Assembly (NCBI RefSeq): GCF_000341285.1
Contig: NW_005178440.1
Coordinates: 70,058-134,057, forward strand
DNA length: 64,000 bases
Direction of reading: 5' to 3'
Source of the DNA: Galdieria sulphuraria
Lineage: Eukaryota > Rhodophyta > Bangiophyceae > Galdieriales > Galdieriaceae
Below, in pieces: positions 19,418 through 28,864 of this stretch. The position numbers and the translations under genes are program-made. Numbering within the stretch: position 1 is the stretch's first letter; the number at the start of each line of letters is the position of its first letter. The notes below the pieces were generated by a model that did not search any database, was not told the origin of the DNA, and saw only the letters and a program-made list of their open reading frames with translations.

Positions 19418-21004
19418 CTATGCTAAAGATCTAGGATAAATACGTAAACGTCGAAATGGCTCTTTACCAACACTTATTGCATACAGATTAAAGTATCCAG
19501 CAAGTATATGTTGGTACTTTCTTATATAAGCAATTCTAGGTAGTAATTCCACCGTTTGATTTTTAGAAAGCACTATATTAAGAATAGCCATTCTCATTTC
19601 TTTTAAAGAATCAAAAATGTGTGTATTTTTATAAACTTTTTTAAAATCGTAAGAATTAATTATATTCTTTAATACTTTTATTAATTGTGGTATAGTCTCA
19701 TTACTAATCACATATATAGGAATTTTCTTATTTTTAGCTATTTCTCTCAATTTAGGAGTGTTTTTTGTCTGTATTCTTAATCCTAAAATGGCATTAGCAT
19801 TATCTAAGCTTTTTGTTAATATTATCGGTAATTGCATATTATCTATACAAGATTGTGTTTCTTTATAACTTAATGAATGCAAATATAGATAGATTTTATG
19901 ATTTATATTCATATTTTTATTAACTAGTTCATGCAACAAATGATTGGAATGTTCTTTAATAGAATGTAATTTAGATTTATTACTATTTATAATTTCATTA
20001 TTATTATATTGAGAATATTTAATAATATGTTTATTATCTAAACTAATAAATCTATCTTGTAAAATAGGTCTAGATCCTTGTAAGATCCTATCCACATTTT
20101 GTTCAACATCCTGATGAATTCTCCAAGAATAAAGTTGATGAATTTCAATAACAATATTAAAAGTTGGAAATGATTTTCTTTCTAAAATACTTTTTTGAGT
20201 TCCTCTTTTACGAGCTTCTTCATCTCCTAATGTAACATATTGAATTCCACCAATTAAATCAGACAAAGTAAAATTACGAATTAAATTTTCTAAACTATTT
20301 CCGTGAGCAGTACCAATTAATTGAACACCTCTTTCAGCGATTGTTCTAGCAGCAATTGCTTCTAATTCAGTACTAATTTCATCAATAATGATCACTTCTG
20401 GCATATGATTTTCTATCGCTTCAATCATTACTTGATGTTGTAATTGAGGATGTTTTACTTGCATTCTACGTGCTCTGCCAATTGAAAAATGCCCTATATC
20501 ACTATCACCTGCAATTTCATTAGAAGTATCAATAATAATTACCCGTTTACCAATCTCATCAGCTAAAATTCTTGCTATTTCTCTTATAGCAGTTGTTTTA
20601 CCGACACCTGGTTTCCCCAATATTAAAATAGAGTGACCTATTTCTAATAAATCACGAATTATGTTAATATTGCCTAATACTGCTCGTCCTACGCGATAAG
20701 TCAAGCCAACAACTTGCCCTTCTCTATTATTGATAGAACTTATTCTGTGTAAGGTATTTTTGATACCAGTTCTATTGTCTACATTGAATTTTCCTAGTCT
20801 TCTTATACAATAGTTAATATCTTGCCAATTGATATTTTTATTTGATATATAATAAACATGGTCAGAAAATCTTGCCTCAGGTTTTTTTCCTAAATCCATT
20901 ACTATTTCTATTAGCTGATTTTTATTAGGATATTTTTCTATAGTTTTGCTAATCTCTATTGGTAAAATTTTAAGAAGTTTTTCTAAATCATCTGAAATAA
21001 TCAT
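19418..21004 (-). CDS. ycf45: Ycf45, putative P-loop ATPase
   Basis: Conserved red-lineage and cyanobacterial protein of unknown cellular role. The 528 residues contain a Walker A motif GKPGVGKTT (130-138), a Walker B stretch VIIIDEIS (about 204-211) and a downstream TAHGNSLENLIRN motif, like the ATPase module of SpoIIIAA-type proteins. The C-terminal half is less conserved; R3H-type nucleic-acid-binding regions are reported in the family. It is encoded upstream of acpP on the same strand. The identification is good; the function is unknown. Confidence 0.9.
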   Translation of the reverse strand: MIISDDLEKLLKILPIEISKTIEKYPNKNQLIEIVMDLGKKPEARFSDHVYYISNKNINWQDINYCIRRLGKFNVDNRTGIKNTLHRISSINNREGQVVGLTYRVGRAVLGNINIIRDLLEIGHSILILGKPGVGKTTAIREIARILADEIGKRVIIIDTSNEIAGDSDIGHFSIGRARRMQVKHPQLQHQVMIEAIENHMPEVIIIDEISTELEAIAARTIAERGVQLIGTAHGNSLENLIRNFTLSDLIGGIQYVTLGDEEARKRGTQKSILERKSFPTFNIVIEIHQLYSWRIHQDVEQNVDRILQGSRPILQDRFISLDNKHIIKYSQYNNNEIINSNKSKLHSIKEHSNHLLHELVNKNMNINHKIYLYLHSLSYKETQSCIDNMQLPIILTKSLDNANAILGLRIQTKNTPKLREIAKNKKIPIYVISNETIPQLIKVLKNIINSYDFKKVYKNTHIFDSLKEMRMAILNIVLSKNQTVELLPRIAYIRKYQHILAGYFNLYAISVGKEPFRRLRIYPRSLA

Positions 21005-21068
21005 TTTATTTTTAATTGATATATTAATTTATTTATAATTATCTAATTATTAAATTTATTGTAATTTA

Positions 21069-21302
21069 ATGAATAACTTTGTTTCGTCATATTCTTTAAA
21101 TAAATTATCTTTTATTGGACAAAAAGTTTATTTGTATAAACTTAGGAATCCGAATACATTTGAATTAACAGATAAAATAGGTAAAATTGGTATTGTAAGA
21201 GGATTAAGATTGACAGAGTCTAATATTATAGTTTTGATAGTTGAGTTTGATTCGCAAGTAAGAATATGGTTTTTTGAGGATGAATTAAAAATTATTAAAT
21301 AA
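21069..21302 (+). CDS. Small conserved plastid protein, DUF2862-like
   Basis: A 77-residue protein with the pattern IGQKVYLYKLR, KIGKIGIVRG, IVEFDSQVRIWFFEDEL. This resembles the small beta-rich cyanobacterial and plastid DUF2862 family (possibly the plastid ORF called ycf86). I am not certain of the gene name, so none is given. It is divergent from ycf45, with 64 nt between the starts, and 35 nt upstream of accB. The role is unknown. Confidence 0.7.
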   Translation: MNNFVSSYSLNKLSFIGQKVYLYKLRNPNTFELTDKIGKIGIVRGLRLTESNIIVLIVEFDSQVRIWFFEDELKIIK

Positions 21303-21337
21303 ATAATTATTCAAACTATAAAATACATTAAGATTAT

Positions 21338-21913
21338 ATGAGTGTCAATATAAAAAAAATACTGTTTTTATTACAAGAACTAAATTTAGACTTCTATCAC
21401 ATTAAAACAAAAACTTATGAAATAAGTTCACATAAAAATGAATCTTTGCTTTATCATAATTTTAATATTAATTTTAACATTTATTATTCAACATTTCCTT
21501 ATTCACAAACTTTAAGTAAGCATGACTTATATACAACTGTCCTAAATAATAATGATAAAAAATTAATAACAAAAAATGAATTGAACATACCACTAAAAGA
21601 AAATAAAAATAATTTGTCAGAAAAGAGAAAACAAGAAAATTTAGTTAATAAGAAACCAGATAAATATTATGAATACATTGATATTACTAGTCCTTTGCCA
21701 GGTATTTTTTATTCTTCACCGATGCCTGGAGCAGAGCCATTTGTTAAAATAGGTTCTATAGTAGAGCATAACACCATAGTTTGTATAATTGAGACAATGA
21801 AAGTAATGAACCAAATAAAGGCAAATCAAAGAGGAAAGATTGAGAAAATTTTATTTAAAGATGGTGATGAAATATCAATTGGTGATATCATAATGCAAGT
21901 CTCATCTTTATAA
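21338..21913 (+). CDS. accB: Acetyl-CoA carboxylase biotin carboxyl carrier protein
   Basis: BCCP subunit of the multisubunit acetyl-CoA carboxylase, first step of fatty-acid synthesis. The 191 residues have an unconserved Asn/Lys-rich N-terminal half and a C-terminal biotinyl domain from about residue 115 (ITSPLPGIFYSSPMPG). The biotinylated lysine is Lys155 in IETMKVMNQI. A strong hairpin follows before psaA. Confidence 0.95.
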   Translation: MSVNIKKILFLLQELNLDFYHIKTKTYEISSHKNESLLYHNFNINFNIYYSTFPYSQTLSKHDLYTTVLNNNDKKLITKNELNIPLKENKNNLSEKRKQENLVNKKPDKYYEYIDITSPLPGIFYSSPMPGAEPFVKIGSIVEHNTIVCIIETMKVMNQIKANQRGKIEKILFKDGDEISIGDIIMQVSSL

Positions 21914-21975
21914 ACTCTGTAAGAAAATTAACTATTGTAAAGAAAAAATAAATTTATTGTATATTTTTATATAAT

Positions 21976-22017
21976 AAATAATAAATAAAAACTTAAATGA
22001 GTTTTTATTTATTATTT
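21976..22017 (+). terminator. Hairpin between accB and psaA
   Basis: Perfect 18-bp arms (21976-21993 and 22000-22017) with a 6-nt loop, followed by a T-rich stretch. It lies 63 nt after the accB stop and 34 nt before psaA, so it would end the accB transcript. An AGGAG ribosome site for psaA follows at 22039-22043. Confidence 0.65.
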
Positions 22018-22050
22018 GTTAGTGATTTTTCTCAAAATAGGAGAAGTATT

Positions 22051-24310
22051 ATGACAATAAGCTCAAGAGAGCAAGAAGAAAAAAAGGCAAAAGTTCTGAT
22101 AGATAGAAATGTTGTCCCTACTAATTTCGAAAAATGGTCAAAACCGGGACATTTTTCTCGTAGTTTAGCTAAAGGTCCTAAAACTACTACATGGATCTGG
22201 AATCTACATGCAGATGCTCATGATTTTGATAGTCATACAAATTCTTTAGAAGAGATATCTCGTAAAATTTTTAGCGCTCATTTTGGTCAATTAGCGGTAA
22301 TTTTTATATGGTTAAGTGGTATGTACTTTCATGGTGCCAAATTTTCTAATTATGTAGCTTGGCTCAATAATCCTATTAACATAAAACCAAGTGCACAGGT
22401 TGTTTGGCCTATTATAGGTCAGGAAATTTTAAATGCTGATGTTGGTGGAGGATTCCAAGGAATTCAAATTACTTCTGGACTCTTTCAATTATGGCGAGCA
22501 TCAGGAATTACTAATGAAATGCAACTATATGTAACTGCAATAGGTGGATTGTTTATGGCCAGCTTAATGCTTTTTGCAGGTTGGTTTCATTATCATAAGG
22601 CTGCGCCTAAATTGGAATGGTTTCAAAATGTTGAATCAATGTTAAATCATCATTTAGCAGGCTTATTAGGTTTGGGTTCACTTGGGTGGACAGGGCACTT
22701 GATTCATGTTTCTTTACCAATTCAATAAATTACTTGATTCAGGTATTGTGCCAGCTCAAATACCACTCCCTCATGAATTTATTTTGAACCGAAATTTAAT
22801 GTCAGAGTTATATCCAAGCTTTAATAAGGGTTTGTTACCTTTCTTTACTTTAAATTGGAATGAATATAATGATTTTCTAACATTTAAAGGAGGTTTAAAT
22901 CCGGTAACAGGAGGTTTATGGTTAACAGATATTGCACATCATCACTTAGCTATAGCAGTGATTTTTATAATCGCTGGTCATATGTATAGAACTAACTGGA
23001 GCATTGGACATAGTCTAAAAGAAATCTTAGATGCCCATAAAGGACCTTTTACAGGTGAAGGACATAGAGGATTATTTGAAATACTTACAACATCTTGGCA
23101 TGCGCAGCTTGCCATTAATTTAGCAATGTTAGGATCGTTAAGTATTATAGTAGCACATCATATGTATGCTATGCCACCTTATCCGTATTTAGCTACAGAC
23201 TATCCAACTCAGTTATCTCTTTTTACACACCATATGTGGATTGGTGGGTTCTGTATTGTTGGAGCAGGTGCTCACGCAGCTATATTTATGGTAAGAGACT
23301 ATAGTCCTGCGCAAAATTATAATAATTTGTTAGATAGAGTAATAAGACATAGAGATGCAATAATTTCTCATCTGAACTGGGTCTGTATTTTTCTAGGTTT
23401 TCATAGTTTTGGCTTATACATACATAATGATACCATGAGAGCACTAGGAAGACCACAAGATATGTTTTCAGATGTAGCTATTCAACTGCAACCTATTTTT
23501 GCACAATGGATACAGAATTGTCATTCAATTGCACCAGGTAATACAGCACCAAATGTTTTAGCTACAACTAGTTATGTTTTTGGAGGAGATATTATATCGG
23601 TCGGAAATAAAATTGCTATAATGCCTATGTCTCTTGGAACAGCAGATTTTATGGTGCATCATATTCATGCTTTTACAATTCATGTAACAGCTTTAATATT
23701 ATTAAAAGGAGTTTTATTTGCTCGTAATTCTAGATTAATACCGGATAAGGCTAATTTAGGATTTAGATTTCCATGCGATGGACCAGGAAGAGGTGGAACT
23801 TGCCAAGTTTCTGGATGGGATCATGTTTTTTTAGGACTATTTTGGATGTATAACAGTTTATCTATTGTAATATTTCATTTTAGTTGGAAAATGCAATCAG
23901 ATGTTTGGGGAACTATTTCCTCATCAGGAGATATATCACATATAACAAGAGGAAATTTTGCTCAGAGCGCTATTACTATTAATGGGTGGTTAAGGGATTT
24001 TCTATGGGCCCAAGCCTCACAAGTAATTCAATCCTATGGTTCATCCTCATCTGCTTATGGTTTAATGTTCTTAGGTGCTCATTTTGTGTGGGCATTTAGT
24101 TTAATGTTTTTATTTAGTGGCAGAGGTTATTGGCAAGAGTTAATTGAATCTATTGTATGGGCGCATAATAAATTAAAAGTTGCTCCATCAATACAACCAC
24201 GTGCCTTAAGTATTACTCAAGGCAGAGCAGTTGGGGTAGCTCATTATTTACTTGGCGGTATAGCAACTACTTGGGCATTTTTTCTAGCAAGAATAATTGC
24301 AATTGGATAA
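22051..24310 (+). CDS. psaA: Photosystem I P700 apoprotein A1 (frame broken once)
   Basis: Core subunit of photosystem I binding P700, A0, A1 and, with PsaB, the FX cluster. The start is the ATG at 22051 ([12 protein letters not shown]), with AGGAG 7 nt upstream. The frame is interrupted once: after HVSLPI an extra C at 22723 creates a stop at 22726-22728, and the family sequence resumes one base off with NKLLDSG. Without that base the product is 752 residues, the usual length. The FX loop [12 protein letters not shown] is intact. With everything else conserved, a sequencing or assembly error is the likeliest cause. Confidence 0.93.
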
Positions 24311-24362
24311 TGTATAATTATCTTATATCATGATATGTTATAAGTATGAGGATAAATAATAT

Positions 24363-26567
24363 ATGGTAACAAAATTTCCTAAATTTAGTCAAGCTTTAGC
24401 ACAAGATCCTACTACAAGAAGAATATGGTATGGAATAGCAACTGCTCATGATTTTGAAAGTCATGATAATATTACAGAAGAAAATCTATATCAAAGAATT
24501 TTTGCTTCCCATTTTGGTCATTTAGCTATTATATTTTTATGGACATCAGGTAATTTATTTCACGTAGCATGGCAAGGTAATTTTGAAAAATGGATACTTA
24601 ATCCTACTAAGATAAAACCTATTGCACATGCGATTTGGGATCCGCACTTTGGTCAAGCCGCATTGAAGGCTTTTTCACAAACAGGAGTTGACTATCCAAC
24701 AAATATAAGTTATTCAGGATTATATCATTGGTGGTATACTATTGGTATAAGAACTAATAATGACCTATATTTGGGAGCATTATTCCTTTTAGTGATATCA
24801 GGGTTATTTTTATTTGCAGGTTGGCTACATTTACAGCCTAAATTTAAACCTAGTTTAGCATGGTTTAAAAATAATGAGTCACGTTTGAATCATCATTTAG
24901 CAGGTTTATTTGGTGTTAGTTCATTAGCATGGGCAGGACATTTAGTTCATGTGGCAATTCCTGAGGCAAGAGGTCAGCATGTTGGTTGGGATAATTTCTT
25001 ATCTACTAAACCACATCCAGCTGGGCTAGAACCTTTTTTTAAGGGGCAATGGTCAGTGTACGCAGATGGTCCAGATAGTATGAATCATGTATTTAATACA
25101 AGTGAAGGTGCAGGAAAAGCCATCTTAACATTCCTAGGTGGGTTTCACCCACAAACAAAATCTTTATGGTTAACAGATATTGCGCATCATCACTTAGCTA
25201 TAGCAGTGATTTTTATAATCGCTGGTCATATGTATAGAACTAACTGGAGTATTGGACATAGTCTAAAAGAGATCTTAGATGCTCATAGAGCCCCAGGTGG
25301 TAGATTAGGTGATGGTCATAAAGGTCTATTTGAAACTATTAATAATTCCTTGCATTTTCAATTAGGATTAGCATTAGCTTCTTTAGGAGTAATTACTTCT
25401 CTTGTGGCACAACATATGTATGCTATGCCTTCTTATGTATTTATTGCTAATGATTTTACAACCCAAGCGGCTTTATATACTCATCATCAGTATATAGCAG
25501 GATTTTTAATGGTTGGTGCATTCGCACATGGCGCAATATTTTTTATTAGAGATTATAATCCTGAACAAAACAAAAATAATGTGCTTGCTCGGATGTTAGA
25601 ACATAAAGAAGCAATAATATCTCATTTAAGTTGGGTAAGTTTATTTTTGGGTTTTCATACATTAGGAATATATGTTCATAATGATGTAGTAGTCGCATTT
25701 GGTTCTCCCGAAAAACAGATCCTTATTGAACCGGTATTTGCACAATGGATACAAGCAGCATCAGGCAAAGCATTATATGGATTTAATATTTTGTTGTCTT
25801 CTTCTGATAGTGTAGCCACAAGAGCAGGTGAAAGTTTATGGTTACCCGGCTGGTTAAAAGGTGTTAATGATACTAATAATTCACTATTTTTAGATATAGG
25901 ACCTGGAGATTTCTTAGTTCATCATGCAATAGCTCTAGGTTTACATACCACAACTTTAATTTTAGTTAAAGGAGCCTTGGATGCTAGAGGCTCAAAACTG
26001 ATGCCAGATAAAAAAGATTTTGGATATAGTTTTCCATGCGATGGACCAGGAAGAGGTGGAACTTGTGATATATCTGCATGGGATGCTTTTTATTTGGCAA
26101 TGTTTTGGATGTTGAATACATTAGGATGGCTAACATTTTATTGGCATTGGAAACACTTGACATTATGGGGTGGCAATGTTAATCAATTTAATGAGTCTTC
26201 AACATATCTAATGGGTTGGTTTAGGGATTACCTATGGCTTAATTCATCGCCATTAATTAATGGTTATAATCCTTATGGCGTTAATAATTTATCTGTTTGG
26301 GCTTGGATGTTTTTGTTTGGTCACTTGGTATGGGCAACAGGTTTCATGTTTTTGATTTCTTGGAGAGGTTATTGGCAAGAATTAATTGAAACTTTAGCTT
26401 GGGCTCACGAAAGAACTCCATTAGCAAATTTGATAAAATGGAAAGATAAACCTGTAGCGTTATCTATCGTTCAAGCACGCTTGGTAGGATTAGCACATTT
26501 TGCTGTAGGATATATCTTAACTTATGCTCCATTTGTTATAGCATCGACTGTTGGCAAGTTTGGTTAA
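24363..26567 (+). CDS. psaB: Photosystem I P700 apoprotein A2
   Basis: Partner of PsaA in the photosystem I heterodimer, with eleven transmembrane helices. The 734-residue frame is complete and of standard length, starting [20 protein letters not shown]. The FX cluster loop [15 protein letters not shown] holds both cysteine ligands. It lies 52 nt downstream of psaA and is probably co-transcribed. A stretch near residue 270 is almost identical at DNA level to psaA. Confidence 0.99.
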   Translation: MVTKFPKFSQALAQDPTTRRIWYGIATAHDFESHDNITEENLYQRIFASHFGHLAIIFLWTSGNLFHVAWQGNFEKWILNPTKIKPIAHAIWDPHFGQAALKAFSQTGVDYPTNISYSGLYHWWYTIGIRTNNDLYLGALFLLVISGLFLFAGWLHLQPKFKPSLAWFKNNESRLNHHLAGLFGVSSLAWAGHLVHVAIPEARGQHVGWDNFLSTKPHPAGLEPFFKGQWSVYADGPDSMNHVFNTSEGAGKAILTFLGGFHPQTKSLWLTDIAHHHLAIAVIFIIAGHMYRTNWSIGHSLKEILDAHRAPGGRLGDGHKGLFETINNSLHFQLGLALASLGVITSLVAQHMYAMPSYVFIANDFTTQAALYTHHQYIAGFLMVGAFAHGAIFFIRDYNPEQNKNNVLARMLEHKEAIISHLSWVSLFLGFHTLGIYVHNDVVVAFGSPEKQILIEPVFAQWIQAASGKALYGFNILLSSSDSVATRAGESLWLPGWLKGVNDTNNSLFLDIGPGDFLVHHAIALGLHTTTLILVKGALDARGSKLMPDKKDFGYSFPCDGPGRGGTCDISAWDAFYLAMFWMLNTLGWLTFYWHWKHLTLWGGNVNQFNESSTYLMGWFRDYLWLNSSPLINGYNPYGVNNLSVWAWMFLFGHLVWATGFMFLISWRGYWQELIETLAWAHERTPLANLIKWKDKPVALSIVQARLVGLAHFAVGYILTYAPFVIASTVGKFG

Positions 26568-26570
26568 TTT

Positions 26571-26649
26571 TAAATTATATAGAATAAAAAAGAAAATAAA
26601 GTAAATCAAAATGATTTACTTTATTTTCTTTTTTATTCTATATAATTTA
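26571..26649 (+). terminator. Perfect hairpin after psaB
   Basis: Arms 26571-26608 and 26612-26649 are exact reverse complements (38 bp) with a 3-nt loop, starting 3 nt after the psaB stop. Likely 3' end of the psaA-psaB transcript. Confidence 0.85.
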
Positions 26650-26690
26650 TTTTATAAATTATTTTTTACAAAAAAGAATTATCAAATTAT

Positions 26691-26993
26691 ATGGCTAAGA
26701 AAAGTGCAATTACAAGATCAATAAAAAGAGAAAAACAAATAAAAAAATATAAAAATCAACGTATACAACTTAAAGAACAAATAAAAAAAACAAATTCATA
26801 TGATAAAAAATTAGAATTAAGCATTAAGCTTCAAAACTTACCTAGAAATAGTGCAGAATCTAGACATAGGAATCGTTGTTGGTTAACACATAGAAGTAGA
26901 TCAGTATATAGAGACTTTGGTTTATCAAGGCATGCATTTAGAGAAATGGCACATAACTGTTTATTACCTGGAGTTAGAAAGGCTAGTTGGTGA
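26691..26993 (+). CDS. rps14: 30S ribosomal protein S14 (uS14)
   Basis: uS14 lies in the 30S head next to uS3 and uS10. The 100 residues are full length: basic N-terminus [15 protein letters not shown], then [20 protein letters not shown], and the end [18 protein letters not shown]. It is the zinc-free form. It stands downstream of psaB, the usual plastid place, rather than in the spc operon. Confidence 0.98.
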   Translation: MAKKSAITRSIKREKQIKKYKNQRIQLKEQIKKTNSYDKKLELSIKLQNLPRNSAESRHRNRCWLTHRSRSVYRDFGLSRHAFREMAHNCLLPGVRKASW

Positions 26994-27035
26994 TTAGCTA
27001 TTAATAATATAAAAACTATAAAAACTAACTTAAAA

Positions 27036-27653
27036 ATGAAATTAATTGGTATTATAGATTATCAAATGAGTAATTTGTATTCTGTGTGTAAAGCAATAGA
27101 GCAGGTGAATGCTGTACCTAAAATCATTTCTAATCCAGAAGAGTTAAAAACTATTTCTAAAATAATATTACCAGGAGTAGGTTCTTTTGATTCAGCTATT
27201 CATTCATTACAGAAGAAAAATTTTATCGAACCATTAAAAACTTATATTAAAAATGGTATGCCTTTTCTAGGTATATGTTTAGGTTTTCAATTACTAATGC
27301 AAAATAGCGAGGAAGGTAAGTTAGAAGGATTAGGAATTATACAAGGTAAAGTCAAAAAATTTGATAAACATTTAGTAAGAAATATACCTCATATTGGCTG
27401 GAATTCTATACAAATTACCAATGAAAAATCTCCATTATGGGTAGATTTTAATACTAACTTATGGTTTTATTTTATTCATTCTTATTATGTATGTTTAGAC
27501 AATAAAAATATTGAAAGTGCCTTTGTTAAATATGGTAATTTGAATTTTACTGTAGCTATTTCATTAGACAATATAATGGCTGTTCAATTTCATCCGGAAA
27601 AATCTTCTCAATCAGGATTAACAATATTGAAAAATTTCACAAAAATGAGCTAA
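27036..27653 (+). CDS. hisH: Imidazole glycerol phosphate synthase, glutaminase subunit HisH
   Basis: Class I glutamine amidotransferase that supplies ammonia to HisF in histidine biosynthesis. The 205 residues are a full standalone HisH: the nucleophile Cys81 is in FLGICLGFQLL, and the His186/Glu188 pair is in QFHPEKSS. No hisF is in the window. Plastid-encoded hisH is rare; most eukaryotes use a nuclear fused HisH-HisF enzyme. It lies 42 nt after rps14. Its stop is followed by a hairpin and then a sequence gap. Confidence 0.94.
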   Translation: MKLIGIIDYQMSNLYSVCKAIEQVNAVPKIISNPEELKTISKIILPGVGSFDSAIHSLQKKNFIEPLKTYIKNGMPFLGICLGFQLLMQNSEEGKLEGLGIIQGKVKKFDKHLVRNIPHIGWNSIQITNEKSPLWVDFNTNLWFYFIHSYYVCLDNKNIESAFVKYGNLNFTVAISLDNIMAVQFHPEKSSQSGLTILKNFTKMS

Positions 27654-27679
27654 AGCAAAATGATTTAAAATCATTTGCT
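27654..27679 (+). terminator. Hairpin after hisH, cut by the gap
   Basis: Imperfect inverted repeat with about 12-bp arms immediately after the hisH stop; its right arm runs directly into the N run at 27680. It may be the visible part of a longer palindrome on which the assembly broke. Confidence 0.6.
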
Positions 27680-27699
27680 NNNNNNNNNNNNNNNNNNNN
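27680..27699. other. Assembly gap (20 N)
   Basis: Twenty consecutive N between the hisH hairpin and the left arm of the psbK-petG inverted duplication. A round-number N run is usually a scaffold join, so true distance, order and missing genes here are unknown. Confidence 0.99.
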
Positions 27700-27734
27700 G
27701 ATATTAAAATTTATAAAAGGAGAAAATTAAAACT

Positions 27735-27872
27735 ATGGAATTAGTCTTACTTATAGGTAAACTTCCAGAAGCTTATACAATTTTTAAACCAATAATAGAT
27801 CTATTACCAATAATTCCAATTTTATTTTTATTATTAGCATTTGTATGGCAAGCTGCAATTGGCTTTAGATAA
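27735..27872 (+). CDS. psbK: Photosystem II protein K (left copy)
   Basis: Single-span photosystem II subunit near CP43. The 45-residue frame starts [20 protein letters not shown] and ends [10 protein letters not shown], matching the mature PsbK core. AGGAG lies about 11 nt upstream. It is identical to the minus-strand copy at 28130-28267. This copy lies beside the N gap and may be an assembly product. Confidence 0.6.
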   Translation: MELVLLIGKLPEAYTIFKPIIDLLPIIPILFLLLAFVWQAAIGFR

Positions 27873-27890
27873 TTAAAATGGAGATATATC

Positions 27891-28037
27891 ATGGTTGAAA
27901 CTTTATTATCAGGGATTGTTTTGGGATTAATTTTTATTACTTTATCAGGTTTATTTATTGCTGCTTATTTACAATATAAGAGAAGTGGGAAATTTTTCAA
28001 TATTCAAAATTCACTACTTCTCTTATATTGTAAATAA
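27891..28037 (+). CDS. petG: Cytochrome b6f subunit 5, left copy with abnormal tail
   Basis: The first 32 residues ([20 protein letters not shown], then [12 protein letters not shown]) are PetG, a single-span subunit of the b6f complex. The frame then runs through the spacer and into the opposite arm, giving 48 residues instead of the usual 37 or so. The extra tail [16 protein letters not shown] is therefore the antisense of petG itself. This copy is probably not a real gene end. Confidence 0.45.
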   Translation: MVETLLSGIVLGLIFITLSGLFIAAYLQYKRSGKFFNIQNSLLLLYCK

Positions 28038-28111
28038 GCAGCAATAAATAAACCTGATAAAGTAATAAAAATTAATCCCAAAACAATCCCTGATAATAAA
28101 GTTTCAACCAT
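28004..28111 (-). CDS. petG: Cytochrome b6f complex subunit 5
   Basis: PetG is a small single-span subunit needed for b6f stability. This minus-strand frame gives 35 residues ending [10 protein letters not shown] with a TGA stop at 28004-28006, close to the usual 37. Its last codons lie in the spacer of the inverted duplication. It is the more credible of the two copies because of length and because its flank joins psbZ without a gap. It follows psbK by 18 nt on the same strand. Confidence 0.75.
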   Translation of the reverse strand: MVETLLSGIVLGLIFITLSGLFIAAYLQYKRSSEF

Positions 28112-28129
28112 GATATATCTCCATTTTAA

Positions 28130-28267
28130 TTATCTAAAGCCAATTGCAGCTTGCCATACAAATGCTAATAATAAAAATAAAATTGGAATTATTGGTAATA
28201 GATCTATTATTGGTTTAAAAATTGTATAAGCTTCTGGAAGTTTACCTATAAGTAAGACTAATTCCAT
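28130..28267 (-). CDS. psbK: Photosystem II protein K
   Basis: 45-residue PsbK, the same as the left copy, with a hydrophobic span [19 protein letters not shown]. It is divergent from psbZ and upstream of petG on the minus strand, so psbK-petG would be a two-gene transcript. The flank toward psbZ contains no gap, so I take this as the genuine copy. Confidence 0.82.
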   Translation of the reverse strand: MELVLLIGKLPEAYTIFKPIIDLLPIIPILFLLLAFVWQAAIGFR

Positions 28268-28303
28268 AGTTTTAATTTTCTCCTTTTATAAATTTTAATA
28301 TAC

Positions 28304-28360
28304 AATATTATATAAATTTTTATTTCTTAAATAATAAGAAATAAAAATTTATATAATATT
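28304..28360. repeat. Perfect hairpin between psbK and psbZ starts
   Basis: Arms 28304-28329 and 28335-28360 (26 bp) are exact reverse complements with a 5-nt loop. It is unusual among the hairpins here because it lies between the 5' ends of two divergent genes, so it is not an obvious terminator for either. It begins 3 nt from the psbK-petG inverted duplication. Confidence 0.8.
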
Positions 28361-28407
28361 ATGCAAGTAATAATTATTATATTCTTATATTCAGGAGTAA
28401 TCAATCT

Positions 28408-28596
28408 ATGATTATTATTCTTCAACTATTAGTATTGAGTTTAGTAATTTTATCATTTGTAATGATAGTTGCTATACCCGTTATTTTAGGATCTTCAAGG
28501 GATTGGGAGCAATCCAAAAATTTAATTTATTTAGGTGCAGGTCTTTGGACAAGTTTACTTTTACTTACAGGAATAATTAATTCTTTTGTAATATAA
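28408..28596 (+). CDS. psbZ: Photosystem II protein Z
   Basis: PsbZ (Ycf9) stabilises the photosystem II periphery. The 62 residues form two membrane spans around the loop VILGSSRDWEQSKNLIYLGAG, the family signature. AGGAG lies at about 28393. The stop lies inside the left arm of the hairpin that follows. Next on the strand is trnG-GCC, the usual psbZ-trnG neighbour. Confidence 0.96.
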   Translation: MIIILQLLVLSLVILSFVMIVAIPVILGSSRDWEQSKNLIYLGAGLWTSLLLLTGIINSFVI

Positions 28597-28638
28597 AGAA
28601 TGAGTACAAAATATATTTTTGTACTCATTCTTTATATT
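28590..28638 (+). terminator. Hairpin at the psbZ 3' end
   Basis: Perfect 22-bp arms (28590-28611 and 28617-28638) with a 5-nt loop. The left arm includes the last codons and stop of psbZ. It is a likely terminator or 3'-stabilising structure. Confidence 0.8.
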
Positions 28639-28675
28639 GTATTATTATCATATAAAGTAACATATGATATGAAAT

Positions 28676-28747
28676 GCGGGTATAGCTCAGCGGTAGAGCG
28701 CAACCTTGCCAAGGTTGATGTCGCGCGTTCAAATCGCGTTACCCGCT
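28676..28747 (+). tRNA. trnG-GCC: tRNA-Gly (GCC)
   Basis: A complete cloverleaf: acceptor GCGGGTA pairs with TACCCGC, D arm GCTCAGCGGTAGAGC, anticodon stem CAACC/GGTTG around TTGCCAA with anticodon GCC, and T arm with TTCAAAT. The length is 72 nt with no intron. CCA is not encoded. Confidence 0.96.
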
Positions 28748-28775
28748 ATAAAACTTTTATAATACTTATAATAAT

Positions 28776-28862
28776 AAGAGAGGATGGGATTCGAACCCAT
28801 GGAATTTATAAAAATTCGTCTGATTTCAAATCAGAAGCCTTCAACCACTCGGCCACCTCTCC
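28776..28862 (-). tRNA. trnS-UGA: tRNA-Ser (UGA)
   Basis: Class II tRNA with a long variable arm. Read on the minus strand it starts GGAGAGGTGGCCGAGTGG, with anticodon loop TTTGAAA giving anticodon UGA on stem CTGAT/ATCAG, then a variable arm and a T arm with GGTTCGAATCC. The acceptor closes with a G-U first pair. It lies downstream of psaD on the same strand. Confidence 0.93.
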
Positions 28863-28864
28863 TT

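Larger units (their letters stand above)
27701..28301. repeat. Inverted duplication of psbK-petG
   Basis: Arms 27701-27986 and 28016-28301 (286 bp each) are exact reverse complements by my reading, separated by a 29-nt spacer that is only partly palindromic. Each arm holds a psbK leader, psbK and most of petG. The left arm starts one base after the N gap, while the right arm joins psbZ without a break. Either it is a real fold-back duplication or, more likely, an assembly fold-back at a contig end. Confidence 0.95.

Noticed and set aside
27701-28301. The inverted duplication as the classical plastid inverted repeat
   Set aside because: It is only 286 bp per arm, has no rRNA genes and lies against an assembly gap.
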